DNA from: Adiantum capillus-veneris
Lineage: Eukaryota > Streptophyta > Polypodiopsida > Polypodiales > Pteridaceae
Length of the DNA stretch: 64,000 nucleotides
Reading direction: 5' to 3'
Assembly: GCA_014529385.2 (NCBI GenBank)
Contig: CM043942.1
Span: 109,139,141-109,203,140 of the forward strand
The notes beneath the pieces are model-generated. The model ran no database searches and had not been told where the DNA came from. It saw nothing but the letters and a program-made list of their open reading frames with translations. Each line of letters starts with the position of its first letter. The first letter of the stretch is position 1. Below, one piece after another: positions 1 through 10,448 of the stretch. Both the position numbers and the translations under genes were made by a program.

Positions 1-975
1 ATTAAGGCACATCAAATGGCAACTCTCTTCATATCTCAGATTTTCAAGCACCATGGATTACCCACATCCATCGTGTCAGATAGAGATCCTAGAATGACCA
101 GTAATTTTTGGAAAGGTCTCTTTGAAAATCTAGGAACAAGATTGAATTTCTCTTCGGCCTATCACCCACAAACGGATGGCCAAAGTGAGATAGCCAATCT
201 TACGATACTCGATCTACTCAAGACTTATGTTACCGAAGTAGATCAACACTCACAATGGGAAAAGTACTTACCTCTTGTAGAGTATGCCTACAATAATAAT
301 GTACATACTTCTACGGGAAAAGCACCTTTTGAGATCATTGAGGGAAGACCTAAAAGTCCCTTGCTACTCAAAGTACATGGGAAGATCTTCGCTGCCGATG
401 AGTATAGCCGTGACCTACAAGAATCTTTTCAAAAGATTAAGGAGGCTATATCCATCTCTCAACAAAGGCAAAAAGCTGCTGCTGATAAGCACAGAAGAGC
501 CTTAATGTTCAAAGAAAATGATTGGGTCTTACTCAAGTTTCCTAAGGCTCGATTAAGACAAACGACGGGCAAAAATCCTACGGGCCATCAAAAGTATTAT
601 GCTAAACTAGCAAAAAGATACTATTGTCCTTTCCAAATCTTGAAGCCCATCAATGAGACGGCTTATCAACTCAAGTTGCCCAACCATTGGCTAATACACA
701 ATGCCTTTCATGTAAGCCTACTTAAGCCCTACAAAGGAGAGCCACCAACTGAACCAATTATTGAAGACCCTCCCGAAGTTGAAGACCAAGAAGAGGTGCT
801 ACAAGCCGAAGCTGCTCTTCGGCATGAAGACAAGGTACTACGACATGGTAAGATTATCCGATGGTATCTTATTAAGTTTAAAAATTATCCTTTTGAAGAT
901 GCTAGATGGATGCAAGGAATACAGCTTAAGGATAGTATGAACCTTGTCAATGCTTACAATGCTACATTAGAGTAA
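1..975 (+). CDS. Chromovirus integrase C-terminal half with chromodomain (partial)
   Basis: C-terminal part of a Ty3/gypsy polyprotein; the frame is already open at base 1, so the true start lies upstream. The integrase core keeps the second catalytic Asp in VSDRDP (79-81) and the Glu in TDGQSE (187-189), with the 35-residue spacing of the DDE fold, plus the signature YHPQTDGQ. A GPY/F-like region follows (PFQILKP to HNAFHVSLLKPY, about 625-735). The last 60 residues resemble a chromodomain (YLIKFKNYPFEDARWM), which in this family directs integration to marked chromatin. The frame is uninterrupted to a stop at 973-975, so this end is well preserved. The first catalytic Asp, RT and RNase H would lie left of the window. 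Assignment to chromoviruses is firm; the subfamily is not resolved. Confidence 0.93.
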   Translation: MKAHQMATLFISQIFKHHGLPTSIVSDRDPRMTSNFWKGLFENLGTRLNFSSAYHPQTDGQSEIANLTILDLLKTYVTEVDQHSQWEKYLPLVEYAYNNNVHTSTGKAPFEIIEGRPKSPLLLKVHGKIFAADEYSRDLQESFQKIKEAISISQQRQKAAADKHRRALMFKENDWVLLKFPKARLRQTTGKNPTGHQKYYAKLAKRYYCPFQILKPINETAYQLKLPNHWLIHNAFHVSLLKPYKGEPPTEPIIEDPPEVEDQEEVLQAEAALRHEDKVLRHGKIIRWYLIKFKNYPFEDARWMQGIQLKDSMNLVNAYNATLE

Positions 976-1421
976 GCAAATGTACAAATTTCTTTTAAAT
1001 GACTCATGTTTTTGTCTTAGAAGCCTAGTCCTCTTTTTAATTGTGCACAAATTTAACTACTATGCATGCTTAGAATCATGTTTGTGATGACGACGTCTCT
1101 CAAACACCAAGTAGTCACTCTACTTTGGGAGAATGAAATGGACTAAAGAGCAGACATGCTTGCGACAGCTATGTCTCCCAAGCACCAAATGGATTAGTCA
1201 TCCATCTTGGAAAGATGTCGTAGGGTAAAAAGGGATCCTCTACCCACTAAGTAAAATTGACTAATGACTAAGGCTTTATCTCTTCTACCTCATAGTCGAG
1301 GACGACTATGATTTCAAGAGAGAGGTAATGTCATAAAATCTAATATCTAATATCTAACCAACCCAAATGATTTTCTCATATTAAATTGATCACTTAATGT
1401 GGGAGAATAAACGAGAACAGG
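976..1421 (+). other. 3' untranslated region of the chromovirus
   Basis: Non-coding stretch between the integrase stop codon and the probable 3' LTR. Two short imperfect repeats built around 'tctcaaacaccaa' and 'tctcccaagcaccaa' lie at about 1093-1215. The purine-rich tracts 'tttgggagaatgaaa' (about 1123-1138) and 'gtgggagaataaa' (about 1399-1411) are both candidate polypurine tracts for plus-strand priming. I cannot choose between them without the other LTR. Confidence 0.5.
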
Positions 1422-1637
1422 TGTTAAGATATAGACATGTGCTTATAGATCTATCTCAACACGGGGCCAATGGTAAAGGGGCCCAAATGAGAGATGGTCT
1501 ATACCAAAGAGCAAGGCTAACAAATGGAGCATAAGACCTTAGGGTTAGCTTCATTGAAGACCTCCAATAATGTGTGAAAAAGGCCTTTGACCTTAGGTAA
1601 GCTAGGGCTGAGCTTGAGACACGGGAACCTGACCCAG

Positions 1638-1775
1638 CTCGAGGTGCTTGTCCTGCTTGTCATGCTTGATGACTAAGGTGCTTGAGGTGCTTGATGATTG
1701 AGGTGCTTAATTATTGAGATGCTTGAGGTGCTTGACATGCTTGAGATGCTAGGGTTGCACTTGAGGTGAGAACCC
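1638..1775. repeat. Degenerate minisatellite, unit like GAGGTGCTTGA
   Basis: About ten imperfect copies of a 10-14 base unit such as gaggtgcttga, gatgcttgaggtg and catgcttgaga in head-to-tail order. It lies inside the probable LTR. No coding potential is seen across it. Confidence 0.7.
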
Positions 1776-2172
1776 AGCCCAAGCTTAAAGTGCTTATGAG
1801 CTAAGATTGTGGTGGGAACTGGGCCTGTGCATGAGGGGCTTGAGGTGTCAAAAAGTCAAAGATTCAATCCCTACAAGGAGGGGGCGAGCCCTACATGAGG
1901 GGGGATGAGAGAGAACACCCACACACTCACACAAGGCATGCATGGTACAAAGAAAGCAAAAGGGACACTTGTCAAGTTCCTCCTCATGTTGCCCTCATGG
2001 TGTGCCTGAAGCCTAATGGTTGGCCACCCAAGGGGTCCAATAATGATTTAGGATTTATCTAGCCCTCTCTCTCAAAGGGGAAAGAGGGACACTTGTCTCA
2101 AAGCTACCCTTGCTGCTTGTAATGCCTCATGCTTGTGATTGGCCAGGCCTAGAGGGGTCCAATGAACTTCAA

Positions 2173-2386
2173 GCATGAGCTACAAGGGGGGGTCGAACCA
2201 AGCAAGCTAGGGGGTTGATTAGGGGGTATACTCACCCACACACACACTCAAAAACACTCTCATTGTGTGCTATGCAAAGTGCATGAGCTACAAGGGGGGG
2301 TCGACCCAAGCAAGCTAGGGGGTTGCTTAGGGGGTATACTCACCCACACACACTCAAAAACACTCTCATTGTGTGCTATGCAAAGT
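2173..2386. repeat. Tandem duplication, unit about 107 bp
   Basis: The block beginning gcatgagctacaaggggggg and ending tgctatgcaaagt occurs at 2173-2280 and again at 2281-2386. The copies differ by a few substitutions (tcgaacca/tcgaccca, ttgatt/ttgctt) and a 2-bp loss in the CA run. It lies in the probable LTR and looks like a local slippage or unequal-exchange product. Confidence 0.9.
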
Positions 2387-3058
2387 GCAAGAGCTCCCTC
2401 TCCTTCTCCAAGCAAGTAGAGGTTGAGAGCCTACACCAACACTCTTGGATATGGAGTGCAAATCCAACCAAGAGCCATGCTTCAATGCTTAAGCTTGCCA
2501 TCTCCTTCTTCTTCATTACTATGCTATTATGTATGCTAGCAACAAGAGTTATGATAAGTGAGGAACTAATTCTTTCTCCTACGAAATGTTTCTTCTTCCT
2601 CTTCCCTACCCACATTCCCTGCTAGCTCTCTCCACCTTCGAAGGTGTTTGAGGTCTTGGGATAGTTAAAGCTTTCTTCAGGTTTATGTTATGTTTGTGAT
2701 GCATGAAGCTTCATTGCATCACCTAGGTCACAAGGAACACAAAGATTGTATTGTAACAAGTCTCTCTTAATGGGAGAAATCATAATACAAATGCCTATTG
2801 GAGGGGGGACCGGCTCCACATAAATCCGGTCCTCAACTGTTTTCATGTTCTCTAAATTCTCTCTCTTGCAAAAGTATTGTTCATGCCAAGTTAGCTAATT
2901 GCTATGATTATGTTTCTATCTTCAATTATGTTCACCTGCTATGCTCACAAAGTCATTTCTCAAAAGTACTCTCATTAATTTCCGCTACTCTCAAATTAAA
3001 TAGGCCAATTCCATTATACTCCACAATAGCTCTCACGAATGTATTATGTAGCTAATCA

Positions 3059-4232
3059 AAGTGTCAGACCTCCCATGGTAAGACCATGATGAAGCCAAGA
3101 ACATGAAACTTTCATAACTGTGGTGCTGATGATCATTGGAAAAATGAATGTCCAGAGCCTGACAAAAACCTCAAACCAATTGAAGCTTATTGCATACAAT
3201 GTTGCAAAAAGGGAGGACACTTTCCAAAAGATTTTCCTAAAAATCCTTTGAACAAGGGTAAAACCGTAGTAAATGTAGTCCAAGTGATACGTAGTAGCTC
3301 ATCAGAGAGTGAACCGATTGTTCCAATCAAGGTAATCACTAGAGCCCAGACCAAGAAAAAGAAACACAACTCCTATGATGATTCAAAAAATACAAAAGTA
3401 TCCTCTCAAAGAATCAAAAGGAGCAGAAGCAAAAGATATGAGATGACAAAACAAAAACAACGGGTAGAAATCAAGGAGAAAGCAAAAAAGCTATTCCAGG
3501 AAAAGTTGAAAGAAAGGAAAATTTTTTGAGCCTATTAATGCCGCCTTGGAAGCGTATCAAGCAGGACTTAAAGCAGGCCAAAGCATGGAAAACAAATGAA
3601 AAAGCTATCCTTTTCCAGACATAGAAGCAGCAAAGCTGGAAGCTTAGCAAAATTTGGTAAGAATCACACAAGAAATGTTGGAAAAACAAAAACTCAAGAT
3701 TGAAAGTATCGCAAAACTTGAAGAGCTTGTGGTGAGAGACACTAAAGGAAAATCCAATGTGGTAGCGGAACCCCACCTTGAAACAAAAGAACCAAAGCTT
3801 ATAGTGCCTGACAGCGAAGATGCCTTAGATGGAATTCCATTCGTGGAGGAAGACTGGCCAGGACACTTATGGAAAAAAGTGAGAGAAATCAATGATGGGA
3901 GCCTAACTCTAAAGTCAACTCCTATAGAGGAAGTATGGTTGGATAACCTATCGTCTGATATGAATATGGATGTACAATCCTTGTACGGGGAGTGCGGATC
4001 GGAAGCTTCAGGAATGTTGAAACCATTGACCTTGAAAAAATTACCTTCTTACTTGGGAGATAACGAAGATGAATCTATCGTGTGCAAGACCACTCAAGTA
4101 AAAAGAGCTGAACAGACCCTAGAAGTAGACAACATTCATTCAATCATGTCTACACCCATCCAATGCACTCTTACCTTGGGGGAACTGTTAAACTCAAACC
4201 ATACTTATGAAATGATTTACAAAAAACCCTAG
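3059..4232 (+). pseudogene. Gypsy element 1: gag C-terminus with broken zinc knuckles and linker
   Basis: Remnant of a Ty3/gypsy gag nucleocapsid. About 3100-3235 encodes two CCHC-like knuckles, CGADDHWKNEC and CIQCCKKGGHFPKDF. In each a cysteine appears as phenylalanine (the first Cys of knuckle 1 and the last Cys of knuckle 2), so zinc binding would be impaired. A Lys/Arg-rich linker follows (3248-3529), then 3654-4232, which includes EEDWPGHLWKKVREINDGS. That segment matches VEELWPQSFWESIRNKKDGS in the minus-strand element at about 25,050, showing the two are the same superfamily branch. Stops separate the pieces, and the start of gag is missing because the chromovirus LTR abuts it. Confidence 0.75.
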
Positions 4233-4237
4233 AGAAG

Positions 4238-4774
4238 GTGGGGATAACGAGGTTAATCTCAAAAAATTTGGAAAAATTGAAAAATAAAATGGACAACAAA
4301 GAGATTCGATCAGTTCCCATGAACCAAGTCGGAGAATATTACGAAAAGGAAGAAGGAAACACCACCCTCCCAGTGAAATATAATAACATTGAAACCATGG
4401 TGATACTGGATAGTGGAGCTGGCATAGCCATAGCCACTAAAGCAGTATGGGAATCCTGGGGACAGCCAGCCATTAGACAAATGCGAATGAAATTGAAGTT
4501 GGCTGACGGACACATTGAGAGACCATTACGACTGCGTGAAAAGGTGATAGTCAATTCCTGTGGAATTGAATATCAACACACTTTTGCCATAGTAGACTTT
4601 GAGAAAAAACTCAACCATGAAATCATATTGGAAAGACCTTTCATGCGACAGGTACAACTTATCCAAGATTGGGAAAACAATTATCTGTACTTGAAGCAAG
4701 TGGGATCTATAACAAGAGTAAATCTAAAAGATCACACTTATAGAGATGGGGGAAACACCCATCCAAGAGTTTGA
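4238..4774 (+). pseudogene. Gypsy element 1: aspartic protease domain
   Basis: Retropepsin-like protease that would process the gag-pol polyprotein. The catalytic loop VILDSGAGIAIATKAVW (about 4400-4450) keeps the DSGA triad. The conserved C-terminal strand IILERPFMRQ (about 4624-4653) corresponds to the usual ILGRPF, with Gly changed to Glu. The preceding VGEYYEKEEGNTTLP matches the same spot in the protease of the minus-strand element at 24,600. This segment is uninterrupted, but its polyprotein is broken on both sides. Confidence 0.88.
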
Positions 4775-5803
4775 TTCAATCTCTTCGGCTAAAACTAAAC
4801 TCCCATCCTGGTCAAACAAAGACACTCCTATTTGGATGTGTGGAGCTTCAGAAAACGGAAGCTTAAGATGAGAAGAATGTATCTTAGAAAGGGACTACAC
4901 AGACAAATCCTATGTACATGAACGCTTTCCAGAGCATTTGTTTGAGCCATTTGAGTGGACTCAAATTTTAGCGACAATGGATGTATGTGTGAATACGTCT
5001 ATGCCTACTCAATTTTGCATTGAGGATCGCTATGACATAATTCCCATCCAAATGATTTCAATCCTCAACATTAAAGAGAAAGATGAAGAACCCAAGGACT
5101 TAATGAAAGCTCAACAAGTCTTTTCAGACCTCTATTACGATGCAGCTGATGAGTTAGATGAACACTCAGCTACCTTAGAAGATTCGGGGTCAGAAAAGGA
5201 GCATATGAGAGCTAAGCTACTTTTAAAAGGAGGGGAGGAAAAGTTTTTTGACTTTCCAAACTAGAAATCAAGAAGACAAAAATGGTATAAACAAAAGAGA
5301 GATACCAGAATTGTGAAAACACGACCTATGCCATTAGTCTCCAGTAGAACACAATTTTTGATGTAGATAGATGCAAATGATTATGTCAAGGATAAAATAA
5401 CTGGCATACATCCTTCAAACAAAAACTCAAAAATATCTCAGACATCGAGAAAAACAAGGAAGGGTACTCAAGAAAACCCAAAGGATAAGAAACCACTCAC
5501 GACCCGAGTCGAGCGGAAAAAGAAATATCAAGAGTTGAAAAAAGCTCTAAAGGAGATATACACAACCAAAATAGAAACCACATAAGAGGATGGTAAGGAT
5601 GTAATGCATGTTCCATCCCATTACAAAAAGGATACTCTCCAAGATCGGAAAATTATAGTCAAACAACATGTTAGGGAACTACAGAAATAGGGCAAATCTT
5701 ACGAAGGGCCTGAAAACGCTAAAAAGATAGACTTGGTTGAACGAGGAGAAGAGCCTAGACCTGTTACATCGCGAATGACCTAACAGAAGACGAAGAAGAA
5801 CTC
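4775..5803 (+). pseudogene. Gypsy element 1: protease-RT linker
   Basis: Decayed coding sequence between protease and RT. The piece 4938-5264 (LFEPFEWTQILATMDVCVN, then FCIEDRYDIIP) aligns with LFELFGWDQMLATLHVSVN and FCDEDGYDITP in the ORF at 23,706-24,731 of the minus-strand element, so this linker is an ancestral part of the family. From 5265 to about 5780 I see Lys/Glu-rich fragments with stops in every frame and no named domain. Confidence 0.65.
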
Positions 5804-6728
5804 TTGCTGAGCTTGTTAAAGGAATACCGAGATATCTTCGCTTGGTCTTACAAGGATCTTAAGAGTGTTGATCCAGAAATCTGTCAACATACCATACCCA
5901 TGAGAGATGATGCGAAACCAAGTAGACAAAGGCCATACACGTACAATGAAACATTTGCCAGGAAGATAAAAGAAGAGATTGAAAAACTAAACGAAGCCGA
6001 ATTCATTTACAAAAATGAACACACAGAGTGGGTGTCTCCAATTGTGATAATATCTAAGAAGAATGGAAAATTAGAGTGTGTGTTAATTTCAAAAAGGTGA
6101 ATGCAGCTACTATTAGAGACAACTTTCCTCTTCCAATCACTGAGCATGTTTTAGAACGAGTTGCAGGAAAAGAAGCTTATAGCTTCTTAGATGACTTTTC
6201 GAGATACAATCAACTTTTGGTTGACCCAAAAGATCAGCATAAAAATGCTTTTGCAAAGAATGGGGTGCATTTGCCTATCGGGTTATTCTGTTTGGGTTAA
6301 CTAATGCTCCAGCCACGTTTCAAAGGTTGATGAGCCATGCTTTCAAAGAATATCTTAAGAAATTCTTAGAAGTATATATGGATGATCTATGCATACATTC
6401 ATCAATTTGGGCTGATCATTTTGAACACCTCAAAAAGGTATTCAAGAAATGTAGACTTTATAGGATGTGCTTAAATACTGAAAAGTGCACATTCATGGGT
6501 AGACAAGGAAAAATTCTGGGATATATAGTGTCTAAAAATGGCATAGCTACAGATATTGAAAAAATTCATGTCATTGCTGATTTGCCTAGACCAACAACAG
6601 TAAAGGGGGTACAAGCCTTCATCAGACATTGTGGATATTATCGACGTTTCATCTACATGTATGCTATAATTGCAAAACCCATGCATAGCTTGATCACACA
6701 CTTTGAGTGGACCGAGGCATGTGAATAA
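5804..6728 (+). pseudogene. Gypsy element 1: reverse transcriptase
   Basis: Ty3/gypsy RT, which would copy element RNA into cDNA in a virus-like particle. Finger and palm motifs are visible: QRPYTYNETFARKIKEEIEK, EWVSPIVIISKKNGK, VNFKKVNAATIRDNFPLP, FLDDFSRYNQ and the catalytic VYMDDLCIHS (about 6373-6402, YMDD intact). The thumb follows (GYIVSKNGIATDIEKI, GYYRRF). It is broken by a frameshift near 6076-6100 and by a stop and frame change near 6298-6330, so it is a fossil. The second Asp of the FLDD motif is kept. Same lineage as the RT at 34,753-35,538. Confidence 0.9.
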
Positions 6729-6734
6729 TCCTTC

Positions 6735-7450
6735 ATGAAGCTTAAGCAAGCTCTCACCTTAGCTCCAATATTGAAAGCACCAGATTGGAATAAAAAATTC
6801 CTTGTACATGTAGATGCTTCAAATTTTGATATTGGTTGTATACTAGCTCAACTAGGAGAGGGGAAAATTGACTTTCCTATTTCTTATGCTAGCCAACAAT
6901 TGAACATGGCTAAAAAGAACTACACCACCACCAAAAGGGAAGGATAAGGAGTGATCTATGCCGCTAAAATGTATAGACATTACCTATTAGCCAACAAGTT
7001 TGTGTTCTTTGTGGACCACCAAGCTTTGTTGTACTTGGTCAACAAGCCACACAGCACAGGGAGAATAGTGAGATGGTTCATCATTCTTCTGGAATTTGAT
7101 TTCACTGTGGTTAGTAAAAAAAGGCACTACACATCAACGAGCATATCATTTGTCAAGGATTGTTTCAGGGGAGTCACCGAAAGGGGTAGACGATGATCTA
7201 CCAAATGCCTATTTGTTCTCCGTGGAAATGATACCCCAATGGTCGGAAAACATTGTGTGATTGATGACAATTGCTCAAGTGGATTCACAAATACCACTTT
7301 CTATCATGATAAGGTTAATCGAGCAATCGGCTATGTATCAATTACGAACTGGTAGGCTATACAAAAGAAATAGAGACGGGATATTGCTCAAGACCCAGCT
7401 CTTGCATAGCATATTGGTTTTGATTGCATTGATCTTCATAGCATGGTAGA
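6735..7450 (+). pseudogene. Gypsy element 1: RNase H and connection region
   Basis: RNase H domain that degrades the RNA strand of the hybrid. LKQALTLAPILKAPDW, the first catalytic Asp in VHVDASNFDIGCILAQ, SYASQQLN, and VDHQALLYLVNKP are visible. An in-frame stop lies at 6945-6947, and frame changes follow. Beyond it, NAYLFSVEMIPQWSE (about 7201-7245) and LRTGRLYKRNRDGILL (about 7342-7389) are the usual connection to integrase. No integrase core is detectable; similarity ends by about 7540. Confidence 0.82.
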
Positions 7451-7561
7451 GCCAACCACGGCTATGCATAGACACAATTGTTCAATCCATGCACACAGTC
7501 GTCCCGGTGTATGCCACCTAGGAGGGGTGGAAGGGCACTAAGTACTAAGTAATTAAGGGCA

Positions 7562-7978
7562 ATGTTTGAAGAGGGAGGAAAAAGTTCGATGTGAACGTGT
7601 GATTTTTTGCAAAATTACCTAATAATGCCCTTATAATTCATCATCTAGGAAAAATTCACTGATAATATCTTCCCGATGAGTGTAAATAGTGTACATACTA
7701 TCAGAAAATCATCAAAACTAGTCCTTTTTTTGGTATTTTTTATCATTTTATTTGATAATGAGGCTTAAAATGTTTGAAGAGGGAGGAAAAAGTTCTATGT
7801 TAACGTGTGATTTTTTGCAAAATTACCTAATAATGCCCTTATAATTCATCATCTAGGAAAAATTCACTGATAATATCTTCCCGATGAGTGTAAAGAGTGT
7901 ATATACTATTAGGAAATCATCAAAACTAGTCATTTTTTCGGTATTTTTTATCATTTTATTTGATAATGAGGCTTAAAA
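7562..7978. repeat. Tandem duplication, unit 208 bp
   Basis: The A/T-rich unit starting atgtttgaagagggaggaaa occurs at 7562-7769 and at 7770-7978. The copies differ by a handful of substitutions (for example ttcgatgtgaac/ttctatgttaac, cagaaaatc/taggaaatc). It begins where element 1 ends and has no ORF. Confidence 0.92.
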
Positions 7979-9176
7979 ATAGAAAATCCAACAAAAAACA
8001 ATAAAGCTGTGTTTTTCAATGTATTTTCTTAATTAATGTATTTTCACTTGACTTTTTTAGAGCATTTTCCTATTTTCTTTGATTTTTTCAAATAAACAGG
8101 TCAAAAATTAATAATAAATAGCAGGGAAGCTCACATTGAAAAACGGAAGACACGATGGTGATTAGAAAGACAAGATGGACAAGCACAAAAATTTCAATGA
8201 AATTAGAAGATAAAAGCGGGAAGCCTAAATTAGGCGGCTAGGCCTACTTTTACAAAATTCTTGTAGAATGAGCTATAGGAATCCGATCAAGGAAATTTTT
8301 GAGTTTAACATAGATTTCATGGCTTAGTAGGACTATTGGGGGAATCTGAGATAAATTGGTTCAGGAAGTCCGGGTATAGATATCCAAGGTAGACTAAAAC
8401 CACCTCAATTCCACTTGCAGCCTTTGCAGAGAGACATTTCGACCTCTTTCGTGTGACTTTTCTAGAGCCCGCAGTTGACCATTTTCAGTGCCGTCTCACA
8501 TGAGACATGAGGGGTAAGCTCTTTACTCGTCAATGATCCATTTTGTACCGTTGGTAGCTAGTCTAAAGCCCTAGAAAAAACCCTAGAAATCGAGCAGTGC
8601 ACGAAGACCTACGACCAAAAACTGACCATAGCGGCCTTCCACCTCGACCAAATCAGATGGGATTTGAACCATAGCATGCCCTAAGATAATAGAACCTTTC
8701 TATATCATCAGTTGACCATTCGGTAGGGGTCGAGGGGGTCCCCAGTAGAAAAGCTAGGTTTTTGGCAAATGCCAGAATTTTGATCTGACTCCACAGATGG
8801 CTTGCTTATGAGGTCCATATACAATGTATATGATTGGTTTGGTGAAATCCATCAAGCAAAGCCCTCGAAAAGCAAAAAATGGCTCGAAGGTTACAAAGCA
8901 TCAAATTCGACATACGGGGTCAAACTGACTCCAAATGAGCCAGAATTGGACAAGTGTTGCTTCACGACTATGTTGCGGACAGTTCCAAAGCCTCAAACTT
9001 GACCGACCAACCCAACAGGCAATGTAGTCACAGAAAATGATGATGTCAAAGTCGACAAAGCACAAAATGATGCCGGCATGACCAAACTTGACCAAATTCA
9101 ATTCAGGACTTGATTTAGGTGTATAGAATATGTCTAGGTCAAAATGTGTAAGTTTTACAAAGAATTTGTCACTGTT
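7979..9176. other. Intergenic DNA, no gene recognised
   Basis: No ORF here has a recognisable motif; the 66-codon frame at 8802-9002 has no supporting similarity. Text around 8600-9150 has the same flavour as the diverged monomers just downstream (the 'gaccaaacttgaccaaattc' type) and may be older decayed units of that array, but I cannot align it with confidence by eye. Confidence 0.4.
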
Positions 9177-9482
9177 GTAAATAATCACGATTATTTACTT
9201 TTGCATCATTTTTGCTTGGAAATTGTCACCTCTCCTCACCTATCATGTGTACACACCTATTACATGCCAAAAATCAAGTATAAGCCAAAATGAGCACCCA
9301 TTACTTGGAAAATTGTCAAAAAACGCAAAGAAGTCTTTGCAATCCAATTTTTGGGTTATGGACAGCATTTCTTGATCCAAATCACCTTATATCTCATATA
9401 CAGGGTCTATACAATGCGTAGTACCAGTTTATACCAAAAAATGTTAATTTTGGAAGAAAAGTTTATAATCGCGATTATTTAC
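9177..9482. repeat. Two diverged about 284-bp monomers with near-palindromic core
   Basis: Near-palindromes GTAAATAATCACGATTATTTAC (9177-9198) and GTTTATAATCGCGATTATTTAC (9461-9482) start 284 bp apart. The sequence before each also aligns (gtgtatagaatatgt.. with gggtctatacaatgc..), so this is a diverged tandem monomer. The shared centre ATCGCGAT and the spacing recall the eight-palindrome array at 27,885-29,733, although the palindrome arms differ. Confidence 0.7.
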
Positions 9483-9502
9483 TTTTGTTTTGTGTATCAA
9501 TG

Positions 9503-10068
9503 GTGAAGAAACTCGTGTAGAAGGCTTCTTCAAAGGCCTGGAGATGGTACGAGGGCAAAAACATTATTCGCTGGTATAGGGCATGTATCACCTCGTGGGA
9601 AGGTTAAGCAGACAGTTCATATGTACATCTATATGTGTCTTGGAAGAAGAATATGCTATATGTTACCTGTCCAGGTTTAAAGATCTCAAGAACTGCCAGA
9701 AGTGTTTTACAGATCTTCCTGAGCATAATGCAAGAGAGGTCAGGCGAGCCAGTGAACAATTTAATGGCGCCCGTAAGGGTTTTCACCATGTATTTCTCAC
9801 TCATTCTCTCACATGTCTTCAAGCCTGGCAGCTTTGGGTAGTTGAGCCATGAGGGGTGGCTTTTCTCCAGCAGCTTTTGTTCTTTCCAGGTCCGCATCCT
9901 TGGTAGAGGGAAAAATCTAAGGTTGTCTCTGATTATTTTAGGCGCCTCTACCAGATGTACTAAATACTGTGGGTATTTAGTTAGCCATACCTTTCTCCAT
10001 TTTGGCTGAGAGTCCACAATAAGCTTAACACCTTCTGGTTTGGAGATATCTTCTTCGTATAGTGTCAC
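9503..10068 (-). pseudogene. Coiled-coil LTR element, copy 1: C-terminal domain of orphan protein
   Basis: I do not recognise this family. Reading leftwards, 10,068-9,604 is an open frame of 154 codons, and a frame-shifted tail continues to about 9,503. It aligns with the ORF at 53,681-54,220: PRMRTWKEQKLLEK with PRVRTWEEHEALIK, PSWLNYPKLP with PTWLNCPRLP, YMVKTLTGAIKLF with YMVKTLTSAMSFF, and LQAFEEAFYTSFF with MLAFEEAFYTGFF. Similarity stops abruptly at about 9,500, where unrelated repeat DNA begins. In the other copy the 3' LTR lies just beyond this end, so the 3' end is missing here. No RT, integrase, protease or zinc-knuckle motif is visible. Function unknown. Confidence 0.72.
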
Positions 10069-10070
10069 TA

Positions 10071-10448
10071 TCAGCTCCTCTTAATCCTCTTGTTTATTGT
10101 AGCAGCTTCGTACTTGAGAAGAGGATATGGGAGAGAGGGTTGTAGCCATTCATGTCGAACGACATTTGCATCTAATTTCTGAATGGTCATAGACTTCAAT
10201 ACCCTCTGCTCCCACTCCATTGCTTCTTTGGCGGTGTCTTTTATGGCTGCCTCTAGTGCCTTTTGTAGATTGTCTTCTTCTTCTTGTGTCAGATCCCGGG
10301 GCTCTTGGGATGGTCCCACAAGGATGTCCTCTTGCATTGTTGTGTCCACTTGATCTGACACATTGTCTATATCAATTCCTTCCATAGCTGCTGGCTTTGT
10401 GCTCCAGTGTGGCTCTTCAGTCCGCTGTTGGCTTTTTAGCTCATCAAT
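10071..10448 (-). pseudogene. Coiled-coil LTR element, copy 1: middle segment
   Basis: Acidic segment (LTQEEEDNLQKAL) followed by AMEWEQRVLKSM and PSLPYPLLKYEAATINKRIK. The counterpart in copy 2 (54,224-54,500) reads AMDWELRVLHFV and QSLPYPLIKVELLQVKERL. A stop near 10,450 separates it from the N-terminal coiled coil, and a frame change near 10,070 separates it from the C-terminal part. Conservation of the PYPL block between two diverged copies suggests a folded domain. I cannot assign it to a known family. Confidence 0.7.

Larger units (their letters stand above)
1422..3058 (+). repeat. Probable 3' LTR of the chromovirus (boundaries approximate)
   Basis: After the purine tract the sequence opens with TGTTAAGATA and carries no long ORF. 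It contains direct repeats and an A/T-rich segment near 2760-2790. The next recognisable coding sequence (decayed gag zinc knuckles of a different element) starts just after 3058, where GCTAATCA offers a CA terminus. Position right after a chromovirus integrase and 3' UTR is the main support. No second LTR copy is present, so both ends are inferred and part of this interval may belong to something else. Confidence 0.4.

Noticed and set aside
8802-9002. 66-codon ORF
   Set aside because: Short, with no domain and no conserved counterpart.
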